From Megascapheus bottae (Eukaryota; Chordata; Mammalia; Rodentia; Geomyidae): DNA of 64,000 nucleotides. The stretch spans positions 18,299,927 through 18,363,926 of the forward strand of contig JANJXV010000024.1 of the NCBI GenBank assembly GCA_024803745.1, in the 5' to 3' direction. Below, piece after piece: positions 12,178 to 22,243 of this stretch. Every line of letters begins with the position of its first letter. The stretch's first letter is position 1. The position numbers and the translations under genes were made by a program. Below the pieces are notes generated by a model that was given only the letters and a program-made list of their open reading frames with translations, was not told the DNA's origin and did no database searches.

Positions 12178-12310
12178 AATTTATTGGGCCCCTTCAATAC
12201 TCGGGTCCTGGGAATAGAGGGTGGGTAACACATGATCTCTGGACCTTTTCTAGAGGAATACATGGAGATCTATGAAAAGTGAAGGAAAAAATATTACTGT
12301 GCTGATTAAT
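12178..12310 (+). mobile_element. MIR/L2-like relic
   Basis: 'tttattgggccccttcaatac', followed by 'cctgggaatagagg' and 'gatctctggacc', recalls the common mammalian MIR/L2 core ('ttattgagcacct...ctgggaatac'). Strongly diverged. Confidence 0.35.
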
Positions 12311-12445
12311 GTTTCCAAATGAGCACAGAAAAGAATCTCAAACCATGACCAGAATTGGGAAAGACTACTTCAAACTAACGCTGGAACTGAAGTTATAAAA
12401 ACAGGAAGGACCTGCATAAATACATATGTGTGAGGGAAGGGGGGT

Positions 12446-12613
12446 GGCTGGGAATGTGGCTTAGTGGTAGAGTACTTGCCTAGCATACATGAAACCCTGC
12501 GTTCAATTCCTGGACACCACCCAAACAGAAAAAAAAAAGCCAGAAGTGGCATTGTGGCTCAAGTAGTAGAGTGCTAGCCTTGAGCAAAAAGAAGCTCAGG
12601 AACAGTGCCCAGG
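12446..12613 (+). mobile_element. IDL-Geo SINE, 3' shortened
   Basis: ID-like left monomer from 'ggctgggaatgtggcttagt', an A-rich linker, then a right monomer ending early at 'cagtgcccaggtgaag' without an A tail. Confidence 0.85.
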
Positions 12614-13560
12614 TGAAGAGAGGGCAGAGAGCTCTGGAGAGAAATGAAATGAGAGGATTTGGTATGAAAGCACCAAGTAGAGGAAGCGTTAGTGGTGAAG
12701 CTAGAGAACTGGCGAATTAGAAGCAAAGTAGGGTAGGAAATTGCATAGCACCAAAACTGTAGAATGGAGAGCAGGGATGAGTGGAAATTACATAGAAATA
12801 AATAAATTGGTGGTAGAGGGATCAAAATGAGACTCAAAGATAATTTAGAAGATGACAGATGTGCTATTTCAAATATAAGAGGATTTGTTGATATTTTAAT
12901 AGTAGCTTGGGAAAACCGGCCAATTATTTGGGGTAAAAACAAAACAGGTAAAAACATAGCTATAGGTAAAATGTGAGAATAGATGATATTCTGTCACACA
13001 TGTATTGTCATCTACCTGTCAATCAATCTGTATTTATCTCTCTATCATCTATTTATCATCCATCACTTATCTATCTATGCATGTTGACACTGGATAGTAA
13101 TAAGTAACCAAAAAGTAAAAAAGCGAAGTTCACTTTTTGCCCTCCAGATTGATTATATGTATTCTGAAAGCAATGTGATGAAACTACATTGTCTGACCAT
13201 TAGAGTGAGCGTGTCTCAGAGAACATTTGGGAACATTCTTCAAAGTATTAGTTGTGTATGTCCTTTGACTCAGCTGTTACATACAGAATGGTTTACTAAA
13301 AGAAAGATCAAATGAGCAGGCAAATATCCTAGGTGGTACACTAACCATTCATCATTATGGTGTTTGCAATAGTACAAAGACTAGAAACCATTTTTTGTCT
13401 CATCCCTGTGAGACTAAGGGTAATGCAATGATTGGTCCTTGCCTTCCTGAGACAATTCCAGCTCATAGCTGTTACTCTTCTATGACTATAACTAATGTCT
13501 CCCTTTCACTCCTGAAGTGCCAATTTTGGAAATTAAACTGTAATATCAGTCTAAGCAGCT
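12614..13560. other. Intergenic, unassigned, with TCTA-rich stretch
   Basis: Unique-looking sequence. 13010-13078 is a decayed TCTA/TATC microsatellite. No gene supported. Confidence 0.5.
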
Positions 13561-13563
13561 TTG

Positions 13564-13834
13564 CTTTGTTTTTTGTTTTGTTTTGTTTTTTGGTTTTGGG
13601 TTTTTGGTTTTGGGTTTTTGGTTTTTTGGTGGGTTTTTTTTTTTGTTTGTCAGACCTGGCCTTGAGCTCAGGGCCTGAGCACTGTCCTTGGATTTTTCTT
13701 AAGGCTAGAACTCTACCATTTGAGCCACAGCGCCACTCCTGGCTTTTTTCTGTCTCTGTGGTACCGAGGAATCAAAACTGGGTCTTCGTGCATGCTAGGC
13801 AAACACTCTACTACTAGGCCAAACTCCCTGCCCA
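13564..13834 (-). mobile_element. IDL-Geo SINE with long T/G-rich tail complement
   Basis: 13655-13834 is the minus-strand dimer (right monomer first, left monomer ending 'aggccaaactccctgcccag'). 13564-13654 is an expanded GTTTT/GGTTTT low-complexity tract, derived from the A-rich SINE tail. Confidence 0.88.
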
Positions 13835-13839
13835 GGTCT

Positions 13840-14618
13840 AAGCATTTGTAAAAAACAGTTTTTGTTTTTGTTTGTTTCTGCAGTCACTGAGAACATTACA
13901 AGCCTGTGTTAGCTGATGTTAGGTAGTGTATGTAAATGACTTTAAAAGGCAGGTTAAAATAAAACAAGTTAATAAAACAGATTACAAAAGATGGCTATGG
14001 CTTCATTTTAAAGTGTATATTTACACTTATATATGTTACTTTTCACTAATGTTCTAAATTAATAACTGGTTGGTAGAAGTCACTCAACTTTTATACTGAC
14101 ATTTTGCAATAAAGTTACATTGAAATCAAAGCAAATCAAGTCATGTGTATGGAAATGTCAGGTAAAGCATAAAATATCATACAAAACAAGTTAGCAAATT
14201 TGTTTTGCAACAATTGTGTATTGATCTAGTATTAAAGATCATATTCTATGAATATGGATTAAGATTTATAAAAATAACATTAGTAAAGAGATAGATGATA
14301 GATGGATGGATGATAAATAGATGGATAGGTAGATCAATATACAGATGAGAAAATTCAAGCAAATACCAAAGAATTTATAAAGGAACAATTTCAACAATAT
14401 CTTGGAGCTTTTCTTTATGCATTTCATAGGAGAATGTTTGGTCAATCTCTAAATATGAATAGTTACTAGATTAAATATAATTGCATTAAATAAGTAGCAT
14501 CTGTTATTTAGTGACAGCATAGTTCAAAATGAGAGGAAATACATAAAAAATTCTTAGTGTAGCTAAGCTGTAATGTTTTCCTGTCCTACTCTGATTCACA
14601 GTGTTTAAACATTATATT
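13840..14618. other. Intergenic, unassigned
   Basis: AT-rich unique-looking sequence with a decayed GATA/GATG stretch at 14288-14335. Confidence 0.5.
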
Positions 14619-14633
14619 AAAAAGGAATTTCTT

Positions 14634-14835
14634 GGGGCTGGGAGTTTGGCCTAGTGGTAGAGTGCTTGCCTAGCATGCACGAAGACCCAGGTTCAATTCC
14701 TTGGTACCACATATATAGAAAAAGCCAGAAGTGATGCTATGGCTCAAGTGGTAGAGCTCTAACCTTGAGAAAGCCCAAGGACAGTGCTCAGGCCCTGAGC
14801 TCAAGCCCAGGACTGGCAAAAAAAAAAAAAAAAAA
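14634..14835 (+). mobile_element. IDL-Geo SINE inserted at the edge of an ID monomer
   Basis: Complete dimer with a long A tail, flanked by the 15-bp duplication 'aaaaaggaatttctt' (14619-14633 and 14836-14850). The right-hand duplication abuts an older ID monomer. Confidence 0.93.
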
Positions 14836-14850
14836 AAAAAGGAATTTCTT

Positions 14851-14945
14851 GGGGTCTGACAGTGTGGCCTAGTGACAGAGTGCTTGCCTAGCATTCAAGA
14901 GGCCCTGGGTTCAATTCTTCAGTACCATTATAAAAAAAATAATAG
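14851..14945 (+). mobile_element. ID SINE monomer
   Basis: 'ggggtctgacagtgtggcct' through 'gggttcaattcttcagtacc', followed by a mixed A-rich tail. It lacks the right Geo monomer. Its presumed target duplication is 'attaaaaag'. Confidence 0.85.
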
Positions 14946-15193
14946 TAATAAAATTGCATTAAAAAGAAAAGTAATGTCTCCAATTGCTAGATGATAAGTT
15001 GAATTTCCTTGCACTATTTATCGCCTATTTTCTTCCATTGTTTCCTTTCTTCACATAGATTTTTCTACTGTTCTGCAGAAAGGAAATAAGAGCTTGTGTT
15101 ATAAATATAGGGGGGAGAGCCCAAGCCAGGCTCCTGACTTTGCTTGTCTTTTATTGCTATTTTAATTTTTTAATTTCTTTGCCTGCCAAGTTT

Positions 15194-15433
15194 CGTTTTT
15201 GTTTTTGTTTTTTATGGGTCATGGAGCTTGAACTTGGCCTGGGCACTGTCCTTGAGTTCTTCAGCTCAAGGCTACCACCCTACCCCTGAGCCAAGCTCCA
15301 TTTACTGTTTTCTAGATGTTAATTGGAGATGAGTCTCAGGTCCTTTTGTGCCCAGGGTTGGCTTTGAACCTTATTCCTCATATCTCAGCCTCCTGAGTAG
15401 CTAGGATTACAGGCATGAGCCACCACGCCCAGC
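15194..15433 (-). mobile_element. B1-like composite SINE with 13-bp target duplication
   Basis: Minus-sense element starting 'gctgggcgtggtggctcatg' (B1/7SL-like 5' end), with the shared tRNA-like right part and an A-rich tail. It is flanked by 'gcctgccaagttt' at 15181-15193 and 15434-15446. Confidence 0.92.
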
Positions 15434-15466
15434 GCCTGCCAAGTTTTAATAGAAAATGCCATCATT

Positions 15467-16405
15467 GAGCCTAAGTTCCCTTGAGTCTGGCTTACTTCAC
15501 TTAATATGATTTTTTCTAAGTCTTTCCATTTCCTAACAAATGGGGCGATGTCATTCTTTCTGACAGCAGCATAGAATTCCATTGTGTACAAATACCACAA
15601 CTTGTTGATCCACTCATCAACTGAGGGACATCTAGGTTGGTTCCATATCTTTGCTATGGTGAATAGTGCTGCAATGAACATTGTTGTGCTAGTGGGTTTA
15701 GTATGTCCTTGTTTTTGGATGGTTGGGTAAATGCCAAGTAGTGGAATTGCTGGGTCATAGGGGAGTTCTATGTTTAGCCTTTTGAGGCTCTGCCACACTG
15801 CTTTCCATAGTGGTTGAACGAGTTTGCACTCCCACCAACAGTGTAGTAGTGATCCCTCCTGGCCACATCCCCTCCAGCATCTGTTGTCATTCGTTTTCCT
15901 GATCCTGGCCATTCTGACTGGAGTGAGGTGGAATCTTAGAGTTGTTTTGATTTGCATTTCTTTTATGACCAGAGATGTTGAGCATTTCTTCATGTGTCTA
16001 TAGGCCATTTTTGTTTCTTCTTCAGAGAAGACTCTCTTTAAGTCTTTGGCCCATTTTTTAATGGGATGGTTGTTACTTTGGAGGTTAGTTTTGGAGCAAT
16101 TCAATTTTTTGAGTTGTTGATATATTTTAGATATGAGGCCTTTGTCCGTTGTTTGGTTGGTGAAGATCTTCTCCCACTCTGTAGGCTTCCTGATTAGTTT
16201 ACTAGCTATGTCCTTTGCCATACAAAAGCTCTGCAGTTTAATGCAGTCCCACTTATCCAGCCTTTCTCTGATTTGTTGTGATTCTTGGTCCTTATTAAGA
16301 AAGTTTCCACCTGTGCCAAGGAGGCCTAGTGTATCTCCTATTCCTTCCTGTAAAGTTTTCAGTGTGTCAGCTTTTACCTCCAGGTTTCCCTCATTCGTCA
16401 TAATC
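15467..16405 (-). mobile_element. L1 ORF2 C-terminal segment, inverted half of a twin-primed L1
   Basis: An open minus-strand frame of over 300 codons (16401 to about 15470) encodes the C-terminal part of L1 ORF2p. It includes the Cys-rich zinc-knuckle-like region ('[18 protein letters not shown]'), the typical 'LPYDPAIPLLGIYP' motif, and 'SEVSQTQ' at the end. ORF2p is the endonuclease and reverse transcriptase of LINE-1; its upstream catalytic domains are absent here, so this fragment cannot act. The absence of stops indicates a recent insertion. It is in the opposite orientation to the adjoining 3'UTR segment. The exact junction near 16405 is estimated. Confidence 0.93.
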
Positions 16406-16835
16406 AGTAGAAACCTTGGGCTCTACTAGCAGAGATTTGCAATAGAGCAAAATCTTGATACATAAGGCCATTTAATGTGAAGCTAATTGAAAGGACCTCC
16501 AGGATATTGAAACAAAAGCCATATAATGAATGATTGTTGTCCTTAATGTACTATGTTGTCTCTCATCTCCTTTGCTGTCCCTTGGTTATCTCATATTGGT
16601 ATAGTATCTCACTTTGTTATCTGATATATTGAATTTATTTGTATTTGGATATTTGAAATTTGATAGGGAAGGGGGGAAAACCAAGATGGGTGAGGGATGT
16701 GTGGGGGGGGAGGGAAATGGGTACCAAGACATGTGAAAGGGTATCAATGTATGTGAATTAATGCACCTTCTATCTGGCAAATATCATGTAACCCTTTTAC
16801 TAATTACAATAAAAAATTATTAAAAATAAAAAAAA
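16406..16835 (+). mobile_element. L1 3'UTR and A tail, sense half of the same L1
   Basis: Plus-strand L1 3'UTR with a G-rich polypurine tract (16663-16720), conserved 'gacatgtgaaagggtatcaa', AATAAA-like tail and A-rich end. It is closed by the 16-bp duplication 'agaaaatgccatcatt' (15451-15466 and 16836-16851), which proves that the inverted and sense parts entered as one event. Confidence 0.93.
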
Positions 16836-16851
16836 AGAAAATGCCATCATT

Positions 16852-18780
16852 CCTAAGGACAGCTATAAAAGTCACTTTTTTTCTCCTGAAGAATCAGATT
16901 TTTGCTGCCCTATAAAACTGCTGCATTGGATTCACAAATGTTAGCTTGAAAATTTGCTGTTCAGTTCTATTAGCTAGAGTTAAAAGAAATGGCATCTTGA
17001 AGTACTTTGATGGTAAGTAAGATACTTTAAAATTTAAATCAAGAAAGGTCATAGTTTGGAATAAAGTGGAACTCTTGGTTTAATGAATAAGTATATATTA
17101 AATTACTTTCAAAAATAAATAAGAACAGTTAAATTGAGATCTTCATGTCATCCTGCTGTAGCTTTATTACAGCACTAAATTATAATTTGCACTCTACTTT
17201 TCCTTTTTATGCCAGTTTTCATGTCCTAATTTCCCCTCACATTGAAACAAAAAGAAAAATATCCTATCCATCCTTGCTTTAAAGTTTTATTGTTCTATGC
17301 TTCTATTTCAAAATAGTTTTATTACTACCTATAAACTTGCATTATAATTTCTCTGCCCCGAGTGCTTACTTGGTAAAAGATGAACGTGCAAATGGTTGTC
17401 TCTGATGTTTCCAGTTCCAAGGTAACTGTGCATGGAACGTGGCTTCTTCATAGTTAGCGTCACCAGAAATAACAGCTGACAAGCCGAAGGCTAACACTAA
17501 CTTCCATAATGAGAAATCATAACCATTTAACCAATATGTGTCAGCCTTTCAAAGTTTAATTGCTATGCTTGCTTCCCAACTAATTATTCACTTTTGGACT
17601 CCATTGGTATTCTAAATTTTTCATTTGAACACAAAAATAGATTTAAAGTATTCCTTAAGTTTGCAAGTTTTTCAGGTCCTGTAAAAACTTTTGATCTTTC
17701 TCTGCAGCCATGACTGCCTTGGTTTCCACATTAGTAGGTTTAAAAGAGATCCCAAGAGACAAGACAAAGTTCATGACACAATGAAAACTGAAACCACAAA
17801 TTTCCCTTTACTCCCTTTATTCTTATAGTTAATGAAAAGTAGAAATCATGACTCTCATTCAATTCCTGGAAAGAATATAAGATCTTTCTGACTATATTGG
17901 ATAACTTTTAGCCTTCAGCCATCATGTTTATCTCACTGGGCCAGAAATATTCTTCTGGGTTATACACAGGCTATGAGAATACTCTGATTGTCTTATCCCA
18001 ACCACATCTCTCTTATAGTTTCTGGGATTGGATTCTGGAAAACAGCGTGCAGGGTAGAAGAACATCATGAGTAATATATTTCAGAACACTCATTGAGAAT
18101 ATCAAAAAGAGCTTTGACTTTTCAATGACTCCAACTACATACTTCCTACTGGAATCATTGAGCAAGGAGTCAAGATGGTGAGGGTACAGCAGAGCTGTTG
18201 TAAAGAGAGCTCAGGCAAGGTTTTTGTGATTGACCTTTTTGTCGATGGCTTGTTCATTGAAATGACAGAGATCCAAATAGGTTCTAAACAGGTGATAAGG
18301 AAAGAAACCAATAAGCTAGTACACGCTGTAACAGACATACAAAGGATTCTTAAGCCAAAACAGATCATATCAGGACCTGGTGATCCTAACTATTACATGA
18401 TTTCAAAATGTTATTTAAACTCTTTCATTTTCTCGTGTGTAAAACAGAATAATCATGGCCTCTTATCTCCAGGCCTTTGGGAAGGGTTAAATGAATGGGA
18501 GTAAGTAGAATTCTGTATTATCTAAGTGATCTAAAATGTGATAGGTACTGCTTATTATTATAAATTTCTGCTAAGCTGTGGAACAATGTGTGAAACTTCT
18601 AGTTCCCTGTTATAAACTAAGATAAAGATTTGATATTTGGAGCTAGGGTAAGATAAAATGAAACAAATTGTGTGTGGGAAAAAACAAAAAAACTCTTAGT
18701 CCCAGAAAAGGAAATTCTAAAAACAACAACTATCACAAAGTGACTATTTTTAAAAAGTACTGAAATATAAATAAATAAAA
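16852..18780. other. Intergenic, largely unique
   Basis: No repeat recognised. 17340-17600 is relatively complex sequence. A 109-codon plus-strand frame (18175-18504) shows no recognisable domain. Confidence 0.5.
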
Positions 18781-19080
18781 AATATCATGCCTACAATTCT
18801 AGCTACTCAGGAAGCAGGAACCAGAAGAATGGGGGCCTAAGGGCAATCTGGGAAAAATAAGAAGACCTCCCTCACTCTCAATTAAAAAATGCCTTATAGT
18901 GTTTTGTGCTTATAATTGCAGCATAAGTAGGAGGATCACTGGCCAATGCAAGACTTGAGAGGAAAAAAAGTAAGACTATGCAAAAACAACTAAAGCAAGA
19001 AAAAATATGTCAGGAGTTGGGGGGCACGGTTCAATCACTACAAAAGTGAGACTTGGAGTCAAAACCCCAGTACTACCAAA
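18781..19080 (+). mobile_element. Degenerate B1/ID composite SINE(s)
   Basis: 'catgcctacaattctagcta' at the start is B1-like, a second B1-like part follows at about 18893, and the end 'gagtcaaaaccccagtactacc' is the decayed ID B box and 3' end. Confidence 0.6.
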
Positions 19081-19549
19081 CAAATTTGCAATATCAACTT
19101 ATAGAAATTTAGAGAAAGAACCACATGTAAAAACATATGCCTCACCAGGAAAAACTGGACATTCAAAAAGGAAGAATATTATTAAAAAATTTTTAAATAA
19201 CATTCCATGTAGAGACAGTAAAAGATAGTTCAAAGATACAATATAAGAGCTAAATGGATTAAGAAATAATTTCATAGAGACTGAACATGCTGCTGAAAAG
19301 AAAAATATGGATGTTACTGGGCAGTAAAAAGTAAAATTGGCCTTGCCCAAAATTGAATCAATGATAAAGCAGTCAAAAGATAAAAGTTTCACATAAGAAA
19401 GGGAGAAGAAAAAAATAAGAAAAATCATAAACAACAAAAAGTGAATATAATACAAAGTAAGAATAATAGCTGTTCCTGAGAATGATAGAATCTAAAATAA
19501 TAATAAACATTTCTTAAACATTTTACTCAAACAAAAAGCACATGAATCT

Positions 19550-19732
19550 CGGGGGCCGGGAGTTTGGCCTAGTGGTTAAAGTGCGTGCCTAGCATGCACG
19601 AAGACCCGGGTTCGATTCTTCGGTACCACATACATAGCAAAAAGCCGGAAGTGGTGCTGAGGCTCAAGTGGTAGAGCTCTAGCCTTGAGAGAGTCCAAGG
19701 ACAGTGCTCAAGCCCAGGAATGGGAAAAAAAA
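19550..19732 (+). mobile_element. IDL-Geo SINE with internal deletion
   Basis: Complete left monomer. The right monomer lacks the usual 'ggccctgagct' segment and ends in a short A tail. It is flanked by 'cacatgaatct' (19539-19549 and 19733-19743). Confidence 0.92.
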
Positions 19733-19856
19733 CACATGAATCTGAAAATGGGACTGAATGATTTTATATCAGATAATTTGGTGAGAAATAGACATATATA
19801 TTTATATGTCTACATTACCAATATCAGCTCAACGGCCATCAAATTTCCCATTTCTT

Positions 19857-20050
19857 TTCTTTTCTTTTTTAATTTTTTTTTTTTTTTGCCAGTGCTGGAC
19901 TTGAGCTCAGGGCCTGAGCACTATCCTTGGACTTTCTCAGGGCTAGAACTCTACCACTTCCGGCTTTTTTTTCCTATGGTACTGAGGAATCGAACCCTGG
20001 CCTTGGTGCATGCTAGGCAAGCACTCTACCATGAGGCCAAACTCCCAGCA
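19857..20050 (-). mobile_element. IDL-Geo SINE with 17-bp target duplication
   Basis: Minus-strand dimer, T-rich at its left end (A tail), flanked by 'caaatttcccatttctt' at 19840-19856 and 20051-20067. It lies head-on to the copy at 19550-19732. Confidence 0.94.
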
Positions 20051-20141
20051 CAAATTTCCCATTTCTTAACATTAGCCTAGCAGTCATCAAATTTCAACAT
20101 GTGTTTCAGAGGATGCAAACTTTAGCAACAAGATGGTACTG

Positions 20142-20400
20142 GTACTGATTTTGTTGATTTTGGTTTTGTTTTTGTTTTTTGCTAGTCTTGATACTTGAAG
20201 TCTGGGCCTGAGCATTGTTTTTAAGCTCCTTTTGCTCAAGGCTAGTGCTCTACCCCTTTCGTTAAAGCACCACTCTTCTGGCTTTTTCTGTGACTACTTA
20301 GTCTCATGGACTTTCCTGCCTGGGCTGGCTTTGAACCACAATCCTCAGACCTGTTTCCTGAGTAGCTAGGATTACAGGCTTGAGCCACTGGCATCTGATT
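20142..20400 (-). mobile_element. B1-like composite SINE with 12-bp target duplication
   Basis: Minus-sense B1-like left part (starting near 20395, 'tgccagtggctcaagcctg' in sense) and tRNA-like right part, T/G-rich tail complement at left. Flanked by 'aagatggtactg' at 20130-20141 and 20401-20412. Confidence 0.9.
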
Positions 20401-20412
20401 AAGATGGTACTG

Positions 20413-21620
20413 CTTTAATTATATGAATGTATTAGTTGGATAATAGTCTACAGAATCATTGAAAATTGGCTGTGGCTTTTGCTGTAGTCATGACTTGAAA
20501 TTGTTCAATATCTCTTCTCACTATTCACTCCCACTTAGTCTCATGATGCAATAAAAATTAAAGTCATTCTTCATTCAAGAAGCCTTTGGCATGAGATGAA
20601 TAGTAGGTGACTTCTACAAAATCCCCACGACTCAGCTGCGAAATGACTGGCAGCATGCCCTGGATGAAGAGAAGCTTCTCAGCTTGTCTTCTACCAGGTC
20701 CTGTTCAGAGCCTGTTCAGGTCCTCTGGCTAGCCACCTGCCTCTCTGCACCTTCTCTCTCTTCAAGGATGCCTCCCCTTTCTTTTTTTCTGCCAGCCCAG
20801 TGATTGATGATACAGTTTCATTACCCAAGCAGCATGCTTACTGAACGAGAAATGATTCCATCAACCAAGGGAAGAAGTTGAAAACCAAGCTTGTCATGAT
20901 CTGGGGTGCAATGTTTCTTAGGAACTGTGTGTTAAGTATCAGTACCCTCAATCCATGGTTGAACCGCTTTCTTACCTCTTCTCCTGTTTTTATGACACAA
21001 AGCTAAGTGGAGCACAGTGATGTGAGCCATATCATTAAAATCAAGCATTTACTAACTTGCAAGCTCTCTGGCATTACAGATCTGGACACAGAGGTTCATA
21101 CAATTGGAATAACACACATTGCAGGTGATAATAACTGCTCTGGGATTGAACTTGGTTTTATTTCAAAATCCACTGGCATAACCATAGTGCTGTACTGAAA
21201 ATAATTATAACACCTTGAAAGAACCTTTGTATAAATGGAGTTAATAATGCTGCTCATCTCAAAGTCCTTTCTCCATGCACTGTTTTTCAATATCACTCTC
21301 AAAATGCAACATGAAAATCAACGCCACATTTTAGACACTGTCTTTTTATCTCAGAGTGCAGAGGGACTGCCATCAAATATAATTTGGATACACAGTGTCC
21401 ATTTAGGTAAATTGAAATTGCATAGGAATTACAAACATATTTATTTTGTGACAAGCAAAAAGTTCCAGATTATTTTTAAGCAAATTGTTGCTGTTGTTTT
21501 AAAAAAATAAAGGCCTTCCCAATCTGACTGTAAAACTCATTGCTTAAACTAAAATGGACAATCATTTGCCTTTGTTAAATGGTATCATTTTGGATTAGGT
21601 TTGTCAGAGTCATTTTAAAA
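20413..21620. other. Intergenic, mostly unique
   Basis: No repeat or gene assigned. Short open frames only. Confidence 0.5.
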
Positions 21621-21624
21621 CTAC

Positions 21625-21790
21625 ATTCTCACATCGATCACATTAGCTAGCCTCTACATTTTATGTCATCTGCAAATTTGATAACTCTGTTCTCTATGCC
21701 TTTAATCCTGTCATTGCTAAAAAAAATAATTAAAAACATAAGCCATATAGTTTTAGAATGTTAAGTTAGGAATGCCCCAGGATTCCAAAC
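21625..21790 (+). mobile_element. Possible ancient CR1/L3-like LINE relic
   Basis: 'tgtcatctgcaaatttgata', then 'ttctatgcctttaatcctgt' and 'cattgctaaaaa', recalls the well-known CR1/L3 segment containing 'catctgcaaatttgat...tctatgcc...gtcattaataaa'. The match is short and from memory. Confidence 0.35.
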
Positions 21791-21926
21791 AAACCTAATA
21801 GCTCTGGGGAGGAAAATGGTTCTGAAATTTGCAGGAACACAGTCCAGGTTATTTTCCACAGAGTTATATTAAATAGGAAGTAACAGTAATGCATGTTTAA
21901 ATGGCTGGTAAAAAATTATCTGTTTA

Positions 21927-22227
21927 AAAACCATATAATGAATGATTGTTGTACTTAATGTACTATGTTATCGCTCATCTCTTTTGCTGTCCCTTGGTTA
22001 TATCATATTGTTACAGTATCTCACTTTGTTATCTGATTTATTGGGTATATTTGCATTTGGTTATTTGAAATTGGATAGGGAAGGGGGGAAAACAAGATGA
22101 GGGGTGGGGGTGGGGGGGAGGGTAATGGGGACCAAGACATGTGAAAGGGTATCAATGTATGTGAATTAATGCACCTTCTATCTGGCAAATATCATGTAGC
22201 CCTTTTATTAATTACAATAAAAACATT
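21927..22227 (+). mobile_element. 5'-truncated L1: 3'UTR only, with 16-bp target duplication
   Basis: About 90 percent similar by eye to the L1 3'UTR at 16515-16835, starting at 'accatataatgaatgattgt'. Flanked by 'aaaaattatctgttta' (21911-21926 and 22228-22243). It contains a very G-rich polypurine core at 22101-22122. Confidence 0.94.
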
Positions 22228-22243
22228 AAAAATTATCTGTTTA

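Noticed and set aside
12574..12957. 127-codon minus-strand open frame
   Set aside because: Overlaps a SINE end, is low in complexity and shows no domain.
13395..13817. 140-codon plus-strand open frame
   Set aside because: Most of it reads through the complement of an IDL-Geo SINE and its T/G-rich tail. Similar short frames appear in every minus-strand copy.
18175..18504. 109-codon plus-strand frame in unique sequence
   Set aside because: No family recognised and no exon signals of note. Kept only as part of an unassigned region.
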